A DNA stretch of 64,000 bases, taken from assembly GCF_900114245.1 (NCBI RefSeq), contig NZ_FOSK01000009.1:1-64000 (forward strand), written 5' to 3'. The position numbers and the translations under genes are program-made. The DNA comes from Pseudovibrio ascidiaceicola. Its GTDB lineage: Bacteria; Pseudomonadota; Alphaproteobacteria; Rhizobiales; Stappiaceae. Positions 55,621-62,860 of the stretch are shown piece after piece. The notes under the pieces were generated by a model. It had not been told where the DNA came from. It did no database searches and saw only the letters and a list, made by a program, of their open reading frames with translations. Numbering within the stretch: the stretch's first letter is position 1; the number at the start of each line of letters is the position of its first letter.

Positions 55621-56796
55621 CTAGCGCACAAGTTCCTTCATGGCGGAATCCATACCTTCCAGAGTGAGAGGGTACATGCGATGGTCAAACAACTCTTTCA
55701 TCATGCCGATGGAATGGGTGTAATCCCAATGCTTTTCCCTTACCGGATTGAGCCAGACTGCTTTTTGATAAAGGTCTGTCACGCGTTTTACCCAGACGTT
55801 GCCTGCTTCTTCGTTCCAATGTTCGACTGAACCGCCGGGATAAGTGATCTCATAGGGGCTCATTGAAGCGTCGCCAATGAAGATCACTTTGTAATCGCTT
55901 GGATATTTATGGAGCACGTCCATCGTGTTGATGCGCTCTGTGTGGCGGCGGTGATTGTTTTTCCAGACGAACTCATAGAGGCAATTGTGGAAGTAGAAGT
56001 ATTCCATCACCTTGAACTCGGTTTTGGCAGCAGAGAACAGTTCTTCGCAGACGCGGATGTGATCATCCATTGAGCCGCCGATGTCGAAGAATAAAAGTAC
56101 TTTGACCGAGTTGCGCCGTTCCGGGCGCATTTGGATGTCGAGCAGGCCTTTGTGGGCGGTGGATTTGATGGTGTTGTCCAGATCCAACTCATCAGCTGCT
56201 CCGGTTCTGGCGAATTTACGCAGGCGCTTCAGGGCAACCTTGATGTTGCGGGTGCCCAGTTCAACCGTGTCATCCAGATCCTTGAACTCGCGCTTGTCCC
56301 AAACCTTGACGGCACGGCGATGGCGACTGCCATCCTGTCCAATCCGAATGCCTTCAGGGTTGTAGCCATACGCGCCGAATGGGGATGTGCCGCCTGTCCC
56401 GATCCATTTGTTGCCGCCCTGATGGCGCTCTTTCTGTTCTTCCAACCGTTTTTGAAGTGTTTCCATGAGCTTTTCAAAGCCGCCCATGGATTCGATAAGC
56501 TTCTTCTCTTCTTCAGAAAGGTGTTTTTCTGTGAGCTTGCGCAGCCACTCCTCTGGAATGTCTGTGGTTGCCACTTCGCTCATCAGGTCCAATCCGTTGA
56601 ACGTGTGACCAAAGACGCGATCAAACTTATCCAGGTTGGATTCATCTTTGACCAATGTTGCGCGGGCAAGGAAGTAAAAATCCTCTACACGCTTGCCGGC
56701 CAGATCAACGTCCAGCGCTTCCATAAGCGTGAGATATTCGCGAACGGATACGGGTAGACCAGCGGATTTTAGCTCTTCGAAAAACTGAATAAACAT
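55621..56796 (-). CDS. CoxE-like VWA domain protein
   Basis: A 391-residue cytoplasmic protein of the CoxE/VWA family. The N-terminal helical part starts FIQFFEELKSAGLPVSVREY, and the von Willebrand A domain (about 230-391) has a MIDAS motif DIGGS (D238 to S242), with further KVIFIGDASMSPYEI. Such proteins act with MoxR AAA+ ATPases as metal- or complex-insertion chaperones. The matching MoxR gene is at 61699-62535, six genes away on the same strand, instead of directly adjacent. In CO dehydrogenase clusters CoxD/CoxE is this pair, but no such cluster is here. Confidence 0.88.
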   Translation of the reverse strand: MFIQFFEELKSAGLPVSVREYLTLMEALDVDLAGKRVEDFYFLARATLVKDESNLDKFDRVFGHTFNGLDLMSEVATTDIPEEWLRKLTEKHLSEEEKKLIESMGGFEKLMETLQKRLEEQKERHQGGNKWIGTGGTSPFGAYGYNPEGIRIGQDGSRHRRAVKVWDKREFKDLDDTVELGTRNIKVALKRLRKFARTGAADELDLDNTIKSTAHKGLLDIQMRPERRNSVKVLLFFDIGGSMDDHIRVCEELFSAAKTEFKVMEYFYFHNCLYEFVWKNNHRRHTERINTMDVLHKYPSDYKVIFIGDASMSPYEITYPGGSVEHWNEEAGNVWVKRVTDLYQKAVWLNPVREKHWDYTHSIGMMKELFDHRMYPLTLEGMDSAMKELVR

Positions 56797-56867
56797 GGGG
56801 TCACATTATGCGATTGAGCGGTGCAGTGTCGAGAGTGCAATTGATACCTTAGGCAAAAGCATAGGGA

Positions 56868-57392
56868 TCAATAAGAGCCTCTTGCCCAGTCAATTGCTTT
56901 GGCTAGATGTAGTTCAACAAAATCATTCTTGCCTTGGCGATAGGCTTCGACATCTCCGTTGACCTCCTGTGCCGTTTTCTTCTTCAGGTGGGCGTATTTC
57001 TCGCGAACGTCAGGGTGTGCTTTCAGGTAATCACGAAAGGCCAGATGCCGGTAGACGTGTGGATCTCCTGATTTGAACGCATGGAGGTGGTGGGTGCGGT
57101 CGTCTCCGCCTTTTTCGAAGTAGCGGCGGCCTTCAATACCGTTCTCGCCTTTGGCAACATAGCCGAGATTGATCAGCTTTGCAGATTGAGCATCGAGTGC
57201 TGGGATGCTGGAGACTTCCAGCAGGATGTCGATAATTGGTTTGGCAGCAAGGGCTGGTACGGAGGTGCTGCCAATGTGGTGAATGTCTTCGACAATATCT
57301 CCGAGCAGCTCACGCAAAATTTCTTGCTCCAGCAGGAACTCTTCGGCCCAGTCGTCTTGTGCATCTACCACTTTGACTTTGCGTGTGATCAT
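56868..57392 (-). CDS. GrpB family (UPF0157) nucleotidyltransferase-fold protein
   Basis: A 174-residue member of the GrpB/UPF0157 family. The signature HIGSTSVPALAAKPIIDILLEV (about 38-59) contains the nucleotidyltransferase-type GS...D-x-D core, and HLHAFKSGDPHVYRHLAFRDYL is the second family block. ATG 57392 is chosen; a longer frame to 57455 is not conserved in style. The biochemical function is not established for most members (some are dephospho-CoA kinase domains). Cotranscription with ycjF is unclear, as 84 bases separate them. Confidence 0.85.
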   Translation of the reverse strand: MITRKVKVVDAQDDWAEEFLLEQEILRELLGDIVEDIHHIGSTSVPALAAKPIIDILLEVSSIPALDAQSAKLINLGYVAKGENGIEGRRYFEKGGDDRTHHLHAFKSGDPHVYRHLAFRDYLKAHPDVREKYAHLKKKTAQEVNGDVEAYRQGKNDFVELHLAKAIDWARGSY

Positions 57393-57476
57393 AGCTGTGT
57401 CTGCCGCCTTTGTTTTGCCAGTCCTTTGAGCATACCAAGAGATTGGGGGAAGCACAGGGCTGGCGTGAGATATTCG

Positions 57477-58538
57477 TTAATCTTGGTCGACAATCTCATC
57501 TGGGGCAGATTTCGTGATCTCGCTCATGAGCTCTGTTAGCGACGGGCCTTTTGTGGCGATGAATGGTGTGGGGCGGCAGGTTTGAATTGCTGCAACGCCA
57601 ATGCGTGCTGTGAGGAAACCGTTGACCAATCCTTCGCCAAGGCGGGCGGAAAGTTTTGCCGCTAATCCCTGACCAATGAACTGTTCCAGCAGGCTATCTC
57701 CTGCTGCCATGCCACCTGTGACGGCCAGATGAGCTGCTACATCTCGTGATAAGCGCCAGAAACCGAACGCGCCGGGACGAGCTCCGTAGAGGCGAGAGAT
57801 GCGGCGGACAATGCGCAGGTTCTCATAAAGAACAATCAGGATATCAACGAGTGCACGGGGTGAAAGTGCGGTAACTACAGAAACACGCTTTGCGCTTTCC
57901 ATGACGATTAAGCGCGCGCGGGCATCCATCGGGGCCATCAGCTCCCGTTCTGCCAGCTTGACGAGATCTCTCCCATCAATGATTTCCTGCATATGACCTT
58001 TGAGTTGAGCACGGCCATGAGCTGTTTCCGGACGGTCTGCGTAGAGTGCCATTAGCTTTTGTAGAGCTGCACGGGCTTCTTTATCGCTATCATTGTCTGC
58101 TGCGGTTTGGAGGTCATCGCGTATATGGTCGATTTGCTCCAAACGAGAGAGTGCTCGCCATTCTTTGAAGAACAAACCGATCAGTCCGAGAAAGCCGAGA
58201 GCGGTGAGGCCAACAGCTGTCCAGCCCAACCAGTCATAGCGGGCAAAGAGATCCCTGATCAGGCTATCTACTGCCAGACCAACGGCAAGCGAGACCAGGC
58301 CACCACCGCCAATGGCGATGATCTTGCTCCAGCGACTCTTTATAGGCTTCGGCTCTGGCGCCACATTGTTTTGTGGCAGGGCCAATGCGTTTTCGTCTTC
58401 TTCTGACACAACGGCTTCAGAAGAAAGTGGTTCCTGCGCAAACTCTCCCTCCAACCGGACGGAGCTGTCATCCAGTTTGAATGCTTTCGGTGCGCGGCGT
58501 GCCTGAGGCTTATGTTGCTGTGTCTTCTTGATGGTCAT
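57477..58538 (-). CDS. YcjF family (TIGR01620) membrane protein
   Basis: A 353-residue inner-membrane protein of the YcjF/DUF697 type. A charged N-terminal region (about 1-70, Pro and Glu rich) precedes two close transmembrane helices (IIAIGGGGLVSLAVGLAVDS about 73-92, and WTAVGLTALGFLGLIGLFF about 105-123). The soluble C-terminal half contains TALSPRALVDILIVLYENLRIVRRI and GMAAGDSLLEQFIGQGLAAK. Its start overlaps the ycjX stop by four bases (ATGA), the conserved ycjX-ycjF coupling. The pair is induced by heat in enterobacteria; the function remains unclear. Confidence 0.9.
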   Translation of the reverse strand: MTIKKTQQHKPQARRAPKAFKLDDSSVRLEGEFAQEPLSSEAVVSEEDENALALPQNNVAPEPKPIKSRWSKIIAIGGGGLVSLAVGLAVDSLIRDLFARYDWLGWTAVGLTALGFLGLIGLFFKEWRALSRLEQIDHIRDDLQTAADNDSDKEARAALQKLMALYADRPETAHGRAQLKGHMQEIIDGRDLVKLAERELMAPMDARARLIVMESAKRVSVVTALSPRALVDILIVLYENLRIVRRISRLYGARPGAFGFWRLSRDVAAHLAVTGGMAAGDSLLEQFIGQGLAAKLSARLGEGLVNGFLTARIGVAAIQTCRPTPFIATKGPSLTELMSEITKSAPDEIVDQD

Positions 58539-60031
58539 GCGAGTTTGTCTCCCAGCAAGAACTCCATTGCACTGTCTAGGCGGATGTGAGGGAGGGATAA
58601 GGTTAATCCCTCTGCTGTCCGTTCCAGCTTTGGAGGGCGGAAGCGTACATACTTCAATGCGGTCTGGTCTTCTGGTGTGTCATGGTTTTGCTCGGTGGAG
58701 AACAGGTCACCAAGATCGTCAGGAAGGTCTCCGGGAAAAATAGCGGCTTCTTCTTCACCGTCAAACTTCATCTCACCGATGGTTTCTTCTGGCATTGGAG
58801 TGCCGAGGAGCGCAGGAGTTTCTGCGCCATCTTGGTGGACGGTTGCCTGACGAGTGGCTCTTACGGATGCAAGGGCGAGTGTTTCAACTGAAGCTCCAGA
58901 GAATTCTGCGCGATTGATTGCGCGTTCAACCAGCTGTTTGAGGAGTAATTCCAAATGATCATGATCCTCGCGTCGCAGATGATCTGCCTTTGTGGCTGCA
59001 AACAAAATGCGGTCAATCTTGCGAGAGACTATTGAGAACAGCCAGCTTGCTTTGCCGGGTCTGAAAGCACCCATAATCTCAGTGAGGGCACCGCTCAAAT
59101 CGTCCAGTGCCTCGGGTCCGGCGTTGATTGCTGTGAGTGCGTCCACGAGCACAATCTGTCTATCCAGTTTGGCAAAGTGGTTTTTAAAGAACGGTCTCAC
59201 CACATGCTTGCGATAGGCCTCATAGCGGCGCTCCATAATGGCGAGGAGTGTGCCTGCTTTGGGTTTGACCTGCGTGTCACCCAGATTGAGCGGGGCAAAG
59301 GTGAGGGCTGGTGTGCCCTTCATATCGCCGGGCATGAGAAAGCGACCAGGTGGCAGCATGGAAAGCGCGTTTTCATCATCTCGGCAGCGGCTCAAATAGG
59401 TGGTGAAGGTGTTTGCCAGACCCCTTGCAATGTCCTCTGAAAACTCATCGTGCAGTTTATCTTGATAGCGCGCGAGTGTTGACAGGAACTCTTCAGACAA
59501 ATCTGGCCTTGCTTTAGCGCGTTTCAGGGCTTCCTCGGAGAATTGCCGGAAATCCTGTCGTAGCAGAACAAGGTCGAGAAGCCATTCACCAGGGTAGTCC
59601 ACGATGTCGAGGTGTAGTTTGCCACCGCCTAATTGACGGTTCAGGAATGTGGCTGACTCGTATTCAATGGTCAGGCGGAGTTCGGAGATTTGGTGTGTGG
59701 ACTCAGGCCAAAGGCGATCTTTTGTCAGTGTCTCGACATGCTGCTCATAGTTGAAGCGCGGGACGTTGTCATCGGGCTGGGGCTGAAGATATGCGCGTGC
59801 AAGCCGGCCTGTACCTGCAGCATCCAGCAAGGGCAGACGACCTCCGGCAATGAGATTGTGAACGAGGGCTGAGATAAAGACAGTCTTCCCGGAACGTGCT
59901 AATCCGGTTACACCCAAGCGGACCGTGGGGACTGTCAGATCAATTGCAGACCCAGTCAAATTGTCCAATGCTGTTTGTGCATCAGTCAGGGCCAGCTTAG
60001 CGTTTTTAAATAATGAATTCAGTGGGCTCAC
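58535..60031 (-). CDS. YcjX family P-loop GTPase-like protein
   Basis: A 498-residue YcjX-type nucleotide-binding protein. The P-loop is GVTGLARSGKTVFISALVHN (about 40-59). Other family blocks are LDIVDYPGEWLLDL (Walker B-like DxxG, about 143-156), RQIVLVDALTAIN (about 288) and FAATKADHLRREDHD (TKxD guanine specificity, about 348). The start is GTG 60031 with GGAGG at good spacing. It is coupled by an ATGA overlap to ycjF. It is likely an envelope-stress GTPase partner of YcjF; the target is unknown. Confidence 0.9.
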   Translation of the reverse strand: MSPLNSLFKNAKLALTDAQTALDNLTGSAIDLTVPTVRLGVTGLARSGKTVFISALVHNLIAGGRLPLLDAAGTGRLARAYLQPQPDDNVPRFNYEQHVETLTKDRLWPESTHQISELRLTIEYESATFLNRQLGGGKLHLDIVDYPGEWLLDLVLLRQDFRQFSEEALKRAKARPDLSEEFLSTLARYQDKLHDEFSEDIARGLANTFTTYLSRCRDDENALSMLPPGRFLMPGDMKGTPALTFAPLNLGDTQVKPKAGTLLAIMERRYEAYRKHVVRPFFKNHFAKLDRQIVLVDALTAINAGPEALDDLSGALTEIMGAFRPGKASWLFSIVSRKIDRILFAATKADHLRREDHDHLELLLKQLVERAINRAEFSGASVETLALASVRATRQATVHQDGAETPALLGTPMPEETIGEMKFDGEEEAAIFPGDLPDDLGDLFSTEQNHDTPEDQTALKYVRFRPPKLERTAEGLTLSLPHIRLDSAMEFLLGDKLA

Positions 60032-60124
60032 AGATCATCCTCCAAGGAACGATGTGGTGCGTTCTTTGGAGGAATGCAATCGTAAATACGCCAATAAATG
60101 TGGTATTGCGCAAAATTTTCCTAG

Positions 60125-60655
60125 TCAGGAGCCTGAAACAGCCTGTAGGTGCCGAGGTTGGAAGAATGAGACGATCCTTCCTTTCTTACATTCAATTTCT
60201 GACCAGCGGTGTTCCTCAAAGTCGATTACAGCGAGTGCTCCGGTTGGGTACTTGGATTGCATCTGGTGTATGTACTCAGGGTTGCCTTTTCCTGTGAGTT
60301 CAAGGGCCGTGTCCTGAATGGCTGTGTTGTGCCCGACGATAAGAATTGTGTCGAAACCACCGCCATAGGCGCGGATCGCATCAATGTAGTCGCCTTCGCT
60401 GGAATTATAGAGATCCCTGAGTAGTTGAATGCGCGTATCATTTCGTAGGTATGGCATCACTTCCATGAGTGTTTGCCGTGTCCGCAGAGCCGTAGAGCAT
60501 AAGATCAGTTTTGGATGCATATGATGTTGGTGGATGTGGGCTCCAACCCTTGCTGCGGCTTTCCAACCACTGGTGTTAAGGGAACGATCATGATCGTGAG
60601 CACCCTCGTCACTCCAGTCGGATTTTGCATGGCGTAACAGCATCAGGCGAAGCAT
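60125..60655 (-). CDS. Histidine phosphatase family protein (SixA-like)
   Basis: A 176-residue member of the histidine phosphatase superfamily, SixA branch. The catalytic RH is R8-H9 in LMLLRHAKSDWSD, and the second His lies in ILIVGHNTAIQDTALEL (about 107). LILCSTALRTRQTL contains the conserved Arg. SixA proteins dephosphorylate phospho-His in two-component Hpt domains, so a link to the Hpt gene 9 kb away is conceivable but not shown. GGAGG precedes ATG 60655. Confidence 0.88.
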   Translation of the reverse strand: MLRLMLLRHAKSDWSDEGAHDHDRSLNTSGWKAAARVGAHIHQHHMHPKLILCSTALRTRQTLMEVMPYLRNDTRIQLLRDLYNSSEGDYIDAIRAYGGGFDTILIVGHNTAIQDTALELTGKGNPEYIHQMQSKYPTGALAVIDFEEHRWSEIECKKGRIVSFFQPRHLQAVSGS

Positions 60656-61057
60656 ATGTTATCCTCCAGATATACTTTATTACTTTATGTTCCTAAGAGG
60701 TAGAAACATTCTAAGTTGTATTTGTGCTGCTGTGCGATATTGCGATGCAGCATAACTGTATGGACTTGTTTGTTTGTTACTTGCTTTGTCTCTGTTTGAA
60801 ACCTACATGTTTTCGATTGAATTTGGAAGGTGATAGTATTCCCCTAATAGTATGGGGTTTTTAGCTTACAATTACTGAAATATTTATAAGTGATGCATGC
60901 ATTCGTAATTGAGTTCTTTTCAGTGGTACTGACAGGATATTTAGTTGGCATAATGGTTTAGCCAACTGTGCTGGTCGCTTGTGCTGCTATGTGTCTTAAT
61001 ATGTGCATTGCACTGATGTAAGTGCGTTGGGCGATCTGCCAATATGGCTGCGCTGCG
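60656..61057. other. AT-rich intergenic region
   Basis: About 400 bases between the SixA gene start and the downstream end of the small exported protein gene. An AT-rich stretch with promoter-like sequence for SixA. Overlapping short frames show no recognisable protein. Nothing else is seen. Confidence 0.5.
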
Positions 61058-61675
61058 TTAGTTGCGGCGCTGTTCCTGTTCGACGCGAAGAGTGAGCTTT
61101 TTGAATAGCGCTCGGATCTTCTCAAGTTCGCTGACAGGGAGATCATCTGAAATGGATGCCCAGACCGTGTAGTCCGCACTTGGTGCTGCATAGGCAGTGA
61201 AGCTCTCGACGCGTCCCATCCGCATTGTTGTTTCGGTTCGGAATGCAACTTCGTTTTGCGGTGTCTTCAGATCCAGCGGTTTGAAATGGCTTTGACTGTA
61301 TCCGCTTTTGAAGTTGTTTATGAGAGCTGTTGCCGTGTCTTTTTTGTGCCGGCGGAAAATGACTTTGATCTCGCCGTTTTCGGTTTCGTAAATGCAGCCG
61401 ATACCGAGTTCTTTCAGATTGGGAACGAGAGCTGATCTAGAGAGCTTACTGATATAGTCCGGGCAGAACATGCCGGTGAAGTGCGTGAGGGCGTCCACAT
61501 CTTTGCGCCAGCCGTTGTGCAGGGTATGCGGCTGGTAAAGAAGACTTTCTGAGATGGTACTGTTTGCCTGGGCAAGAAAGCCGCCAGATAAAAGCAGGCA
61601 GCTTGCGAAAAGTACTCTTGATGCATTGATAAGCATGCGCTGACTCAAAAAACTGGTTTTATTGTTTTGCTTCAT
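61058..61675 (-). CDS. Small exported protein of unknown function
   Basis: A 205-residue protein with a Sec-type signal peptide (hydrophobic core NASRVLFASCLLLSGGFLAQA). The mature part has YISKLSRSALVPNLKELGIG, a Cys in GIGCIYETENGEIKVIF, and a conserved-looking VFRRHK-like segment with a basic C-terminus. No family is recognised. Start options are ATG 61699 (sharing bases with the MoxR stop, TGATG), ATG 61675 and ATG 61636; 61675 is a compromise. The overlap with moxR points to an operon with the MoxR ATPase upstream. Confidence 0.6.
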   Translation of the reverse strand: MKQNNKTSFLSQRMLINASRVLFASCLLLSGGFLAQANSTISESLLYQPHTLHNGWRKDVDALTHFTGMFCPDYISKLSRSALVPNLKELGIGCIYETENGEIKVIFRRHKKDTATALINNFKSGYSQSHFKPLDLKTPQNEVAFRTETTMRMGRVESFTAYAAPSADYTVWASISDDLPVSELEKIRALFKKLTLRVEQEQRRN

Positions 61676-61698
61676 TTTCAAGCCAGGCAATGCAGGCA

Positions 61699-62535
61699 TC
61701 AACGGCGGTTCATAAAGGCGAGGCGCTCGAACAAATGAACGTCCTGCTCGTTCTTGAGAAGTGCACCGTGCAATGGCGGGATGATTTTCCGGTTTTCGGT
61801 TTCGCGGAGTGTTTCCGGATCAATGTCTTCGTTCAGAAGCAGCTTAATCCAATCCAGAAGCTCTGAAGTTGATGGTTTTTTCTTCAGGCCCGGCAAATCT
61901 CTGAGGTTATAGAACGCGTTGAGTGCTTCTTTAAGCAGGCGATCTTTGATTTCACCGAAATGCACATTGACGATCTCAGTCATTGTTTCTGCGTCTGGGA
62001 ACTTGATGAAGTGGAAGAAGCAACGGCGCAAAAATGCGTCTGGAAGATCTTTCTCATTGTTTGAGGTGATGATCACGATCGGGCGCTGTTTCGCTTTGAT
62101 AGTCTCACCAGTCTCGTAAACAAAGAATTCCATACGATCCAGTTCCTGAAGCAGATCGTTCGGGAACTCAATGTCGGCTTTATCAATCTCATCAATCAGT
62201 AGAACCGGACGTTCATTCATTTCAAAAGCGGTCCAGAGCTTGCCTTTGCGAATGTAATTGCGAATGTCTTTTACGCGCTCATCGCCAAGCTGACTGTCGC
62301 GAAGGCGAGATACGGCGTCATATTCGTAAAGGCCTTGCTGCGCTTTTGTGGTCGATTTAACGTTCCACTCAAGGAATGGGACGCCTAAACTCTGAGCGAT
62401 TTCCTGCGCTAGGACAGTTTTGCCGGTTCCGGGTTCGCCTTTTACAAGCAGGGGGCGCTCAAGGGTAATAGCTGCGTTGACTGCGATCCGAAGATCTTCT
62501 GTGGCAACGTATTGGGAGGTCCCTTGAAATTTCAT
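61699..62535 (-). CDS. MoxR family AAA+ ATPase
   Basis: A 278-residue AAA+ ATPase of the MoxR type. Walker A is KGEPGTGKTVLAQEIA (about 33-48), Walker B is VLLIDEIDKAD (about 113), sensor 1 is VIITSNNEKDLPDAFLRRC (about 153-171), followed by a helical lid containing KKPSTSELLDWIKLLL. MoxR ATPases partner VWA proteins, here probably the CoxE-like protein at 55.6-56.8 kb, to assemble metal enzymes or other complexes. It heads a minus-strand run and is divergent from flgE. Confidence 0.92.
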   Translation of the reverse strand: MKFQGTSQYVATEDLRIAVNAAITLERPLLVKGEPGTGKTVLAQEIAQSLGVPFLEWNVKSTTKAQQGLYEYDAVSRLRDSQLGDERVKDIRNYIRKGKLWTAFEMNERPVLLIDEIDKADIEFPNDLLQELDRMEFFVYETGETIKAKQRPIVIITSNNEKDLPDAFLRRCFFHFIKFPDAETMTEIVNVHFGEIKDRLLKEALNAFYNLRDLPGLKKKPSTSELLDWIKLLLNEDIDPETLRETENRKIIPPLHGALLKNEQDVHLFERLAFMNRR

Positions 62536-62679
62536 CGCTAAATCCTGCTTGAGTATCGTGATTTGGCGAAAACACTAATCTCTCGATAGGCAATGGGCAA
62601 TCCCTGCAGTGTTGCGTCATTGGGCTTATCTAGTGGTTTCGATCTCTGCTCGGTTTCTTTTACCTCTCTGGGAATTATG

Positions 62680-62707
62680 TGCCGGGTAAGGCGAGTTATT
62701 TGCCGGG
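62680..62707. promoter_or_regulatory. In-phase TGCCGGG direct repeats upstream of flgE
   Basis: TGCCGGG occurs at 62680-62686 and 62701-62707, 21 bases (two helical turns) apart, about 85-110 bases upstream of the sigma54 promoter. The complementary strand reads CCCGGCA(A/C)AT, similar to FlbD-type (ftr) enhancer half sites in Caulobacter. Their position fits a sigma54 enhancer. Confidence 0.5.
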
Positions 62708-62728
62708 CTCGGGCAGAAAATCCTATGT

Positions 62729-62743
62729 TTAACAATAAGTTAA
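62729..62743. promoter_or_regulatory. CtrA box candidate upstream of flgE
   Basis: TTAA-CAATAAG-TTAA matches the CtrA full site TTAA-N7-TTAA exactly. It lies between the enhancer-like repeats and the sigma54 promoter (about 45 bases upstream of -24). Confidence 0.5.
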
Positions 62744-62788
62744 AATTGTAAATTATTGAAATGGTTGAGTAAATTGAGTTTTTTAGTT

Positions 62789-62804
62789 TGGCACGTAAGT
62801 TGCT
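62789..62804 (+). promoter_or_regulatory. Sigma54 promoter of flgE
   Basis: TGGCACGTAAGTTGCT matches the RpoN consensus TGGCACG-N4-TTGC(A/T) at every position; GG (62790-62791) and GC (62802-62803) are separated by ten bases, as required. Transcription would begin near 62815, giving a leader of about 46 bases before the flgE start at 62861. Confidence 0.85.
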
Positions 62805-62860
62805 TCTAGTGATCAAAGATCTGCGCAAGCATGAGCGAATTTGAATTCTAGGTGGGCTCG

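Larger units (their letters stand above)
62536..62860. other. Intergenic control region between moxR and flgE
   Basis: About 325 bases holding the flagellar promoter elements reported separately: TGCCGGG repeats at 62680-62686 and 62701-62707, a CtrA box at 62729-62743 and the sigma54 promoter at 62789-62804. No gene is seen. Confidence 0.7.
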
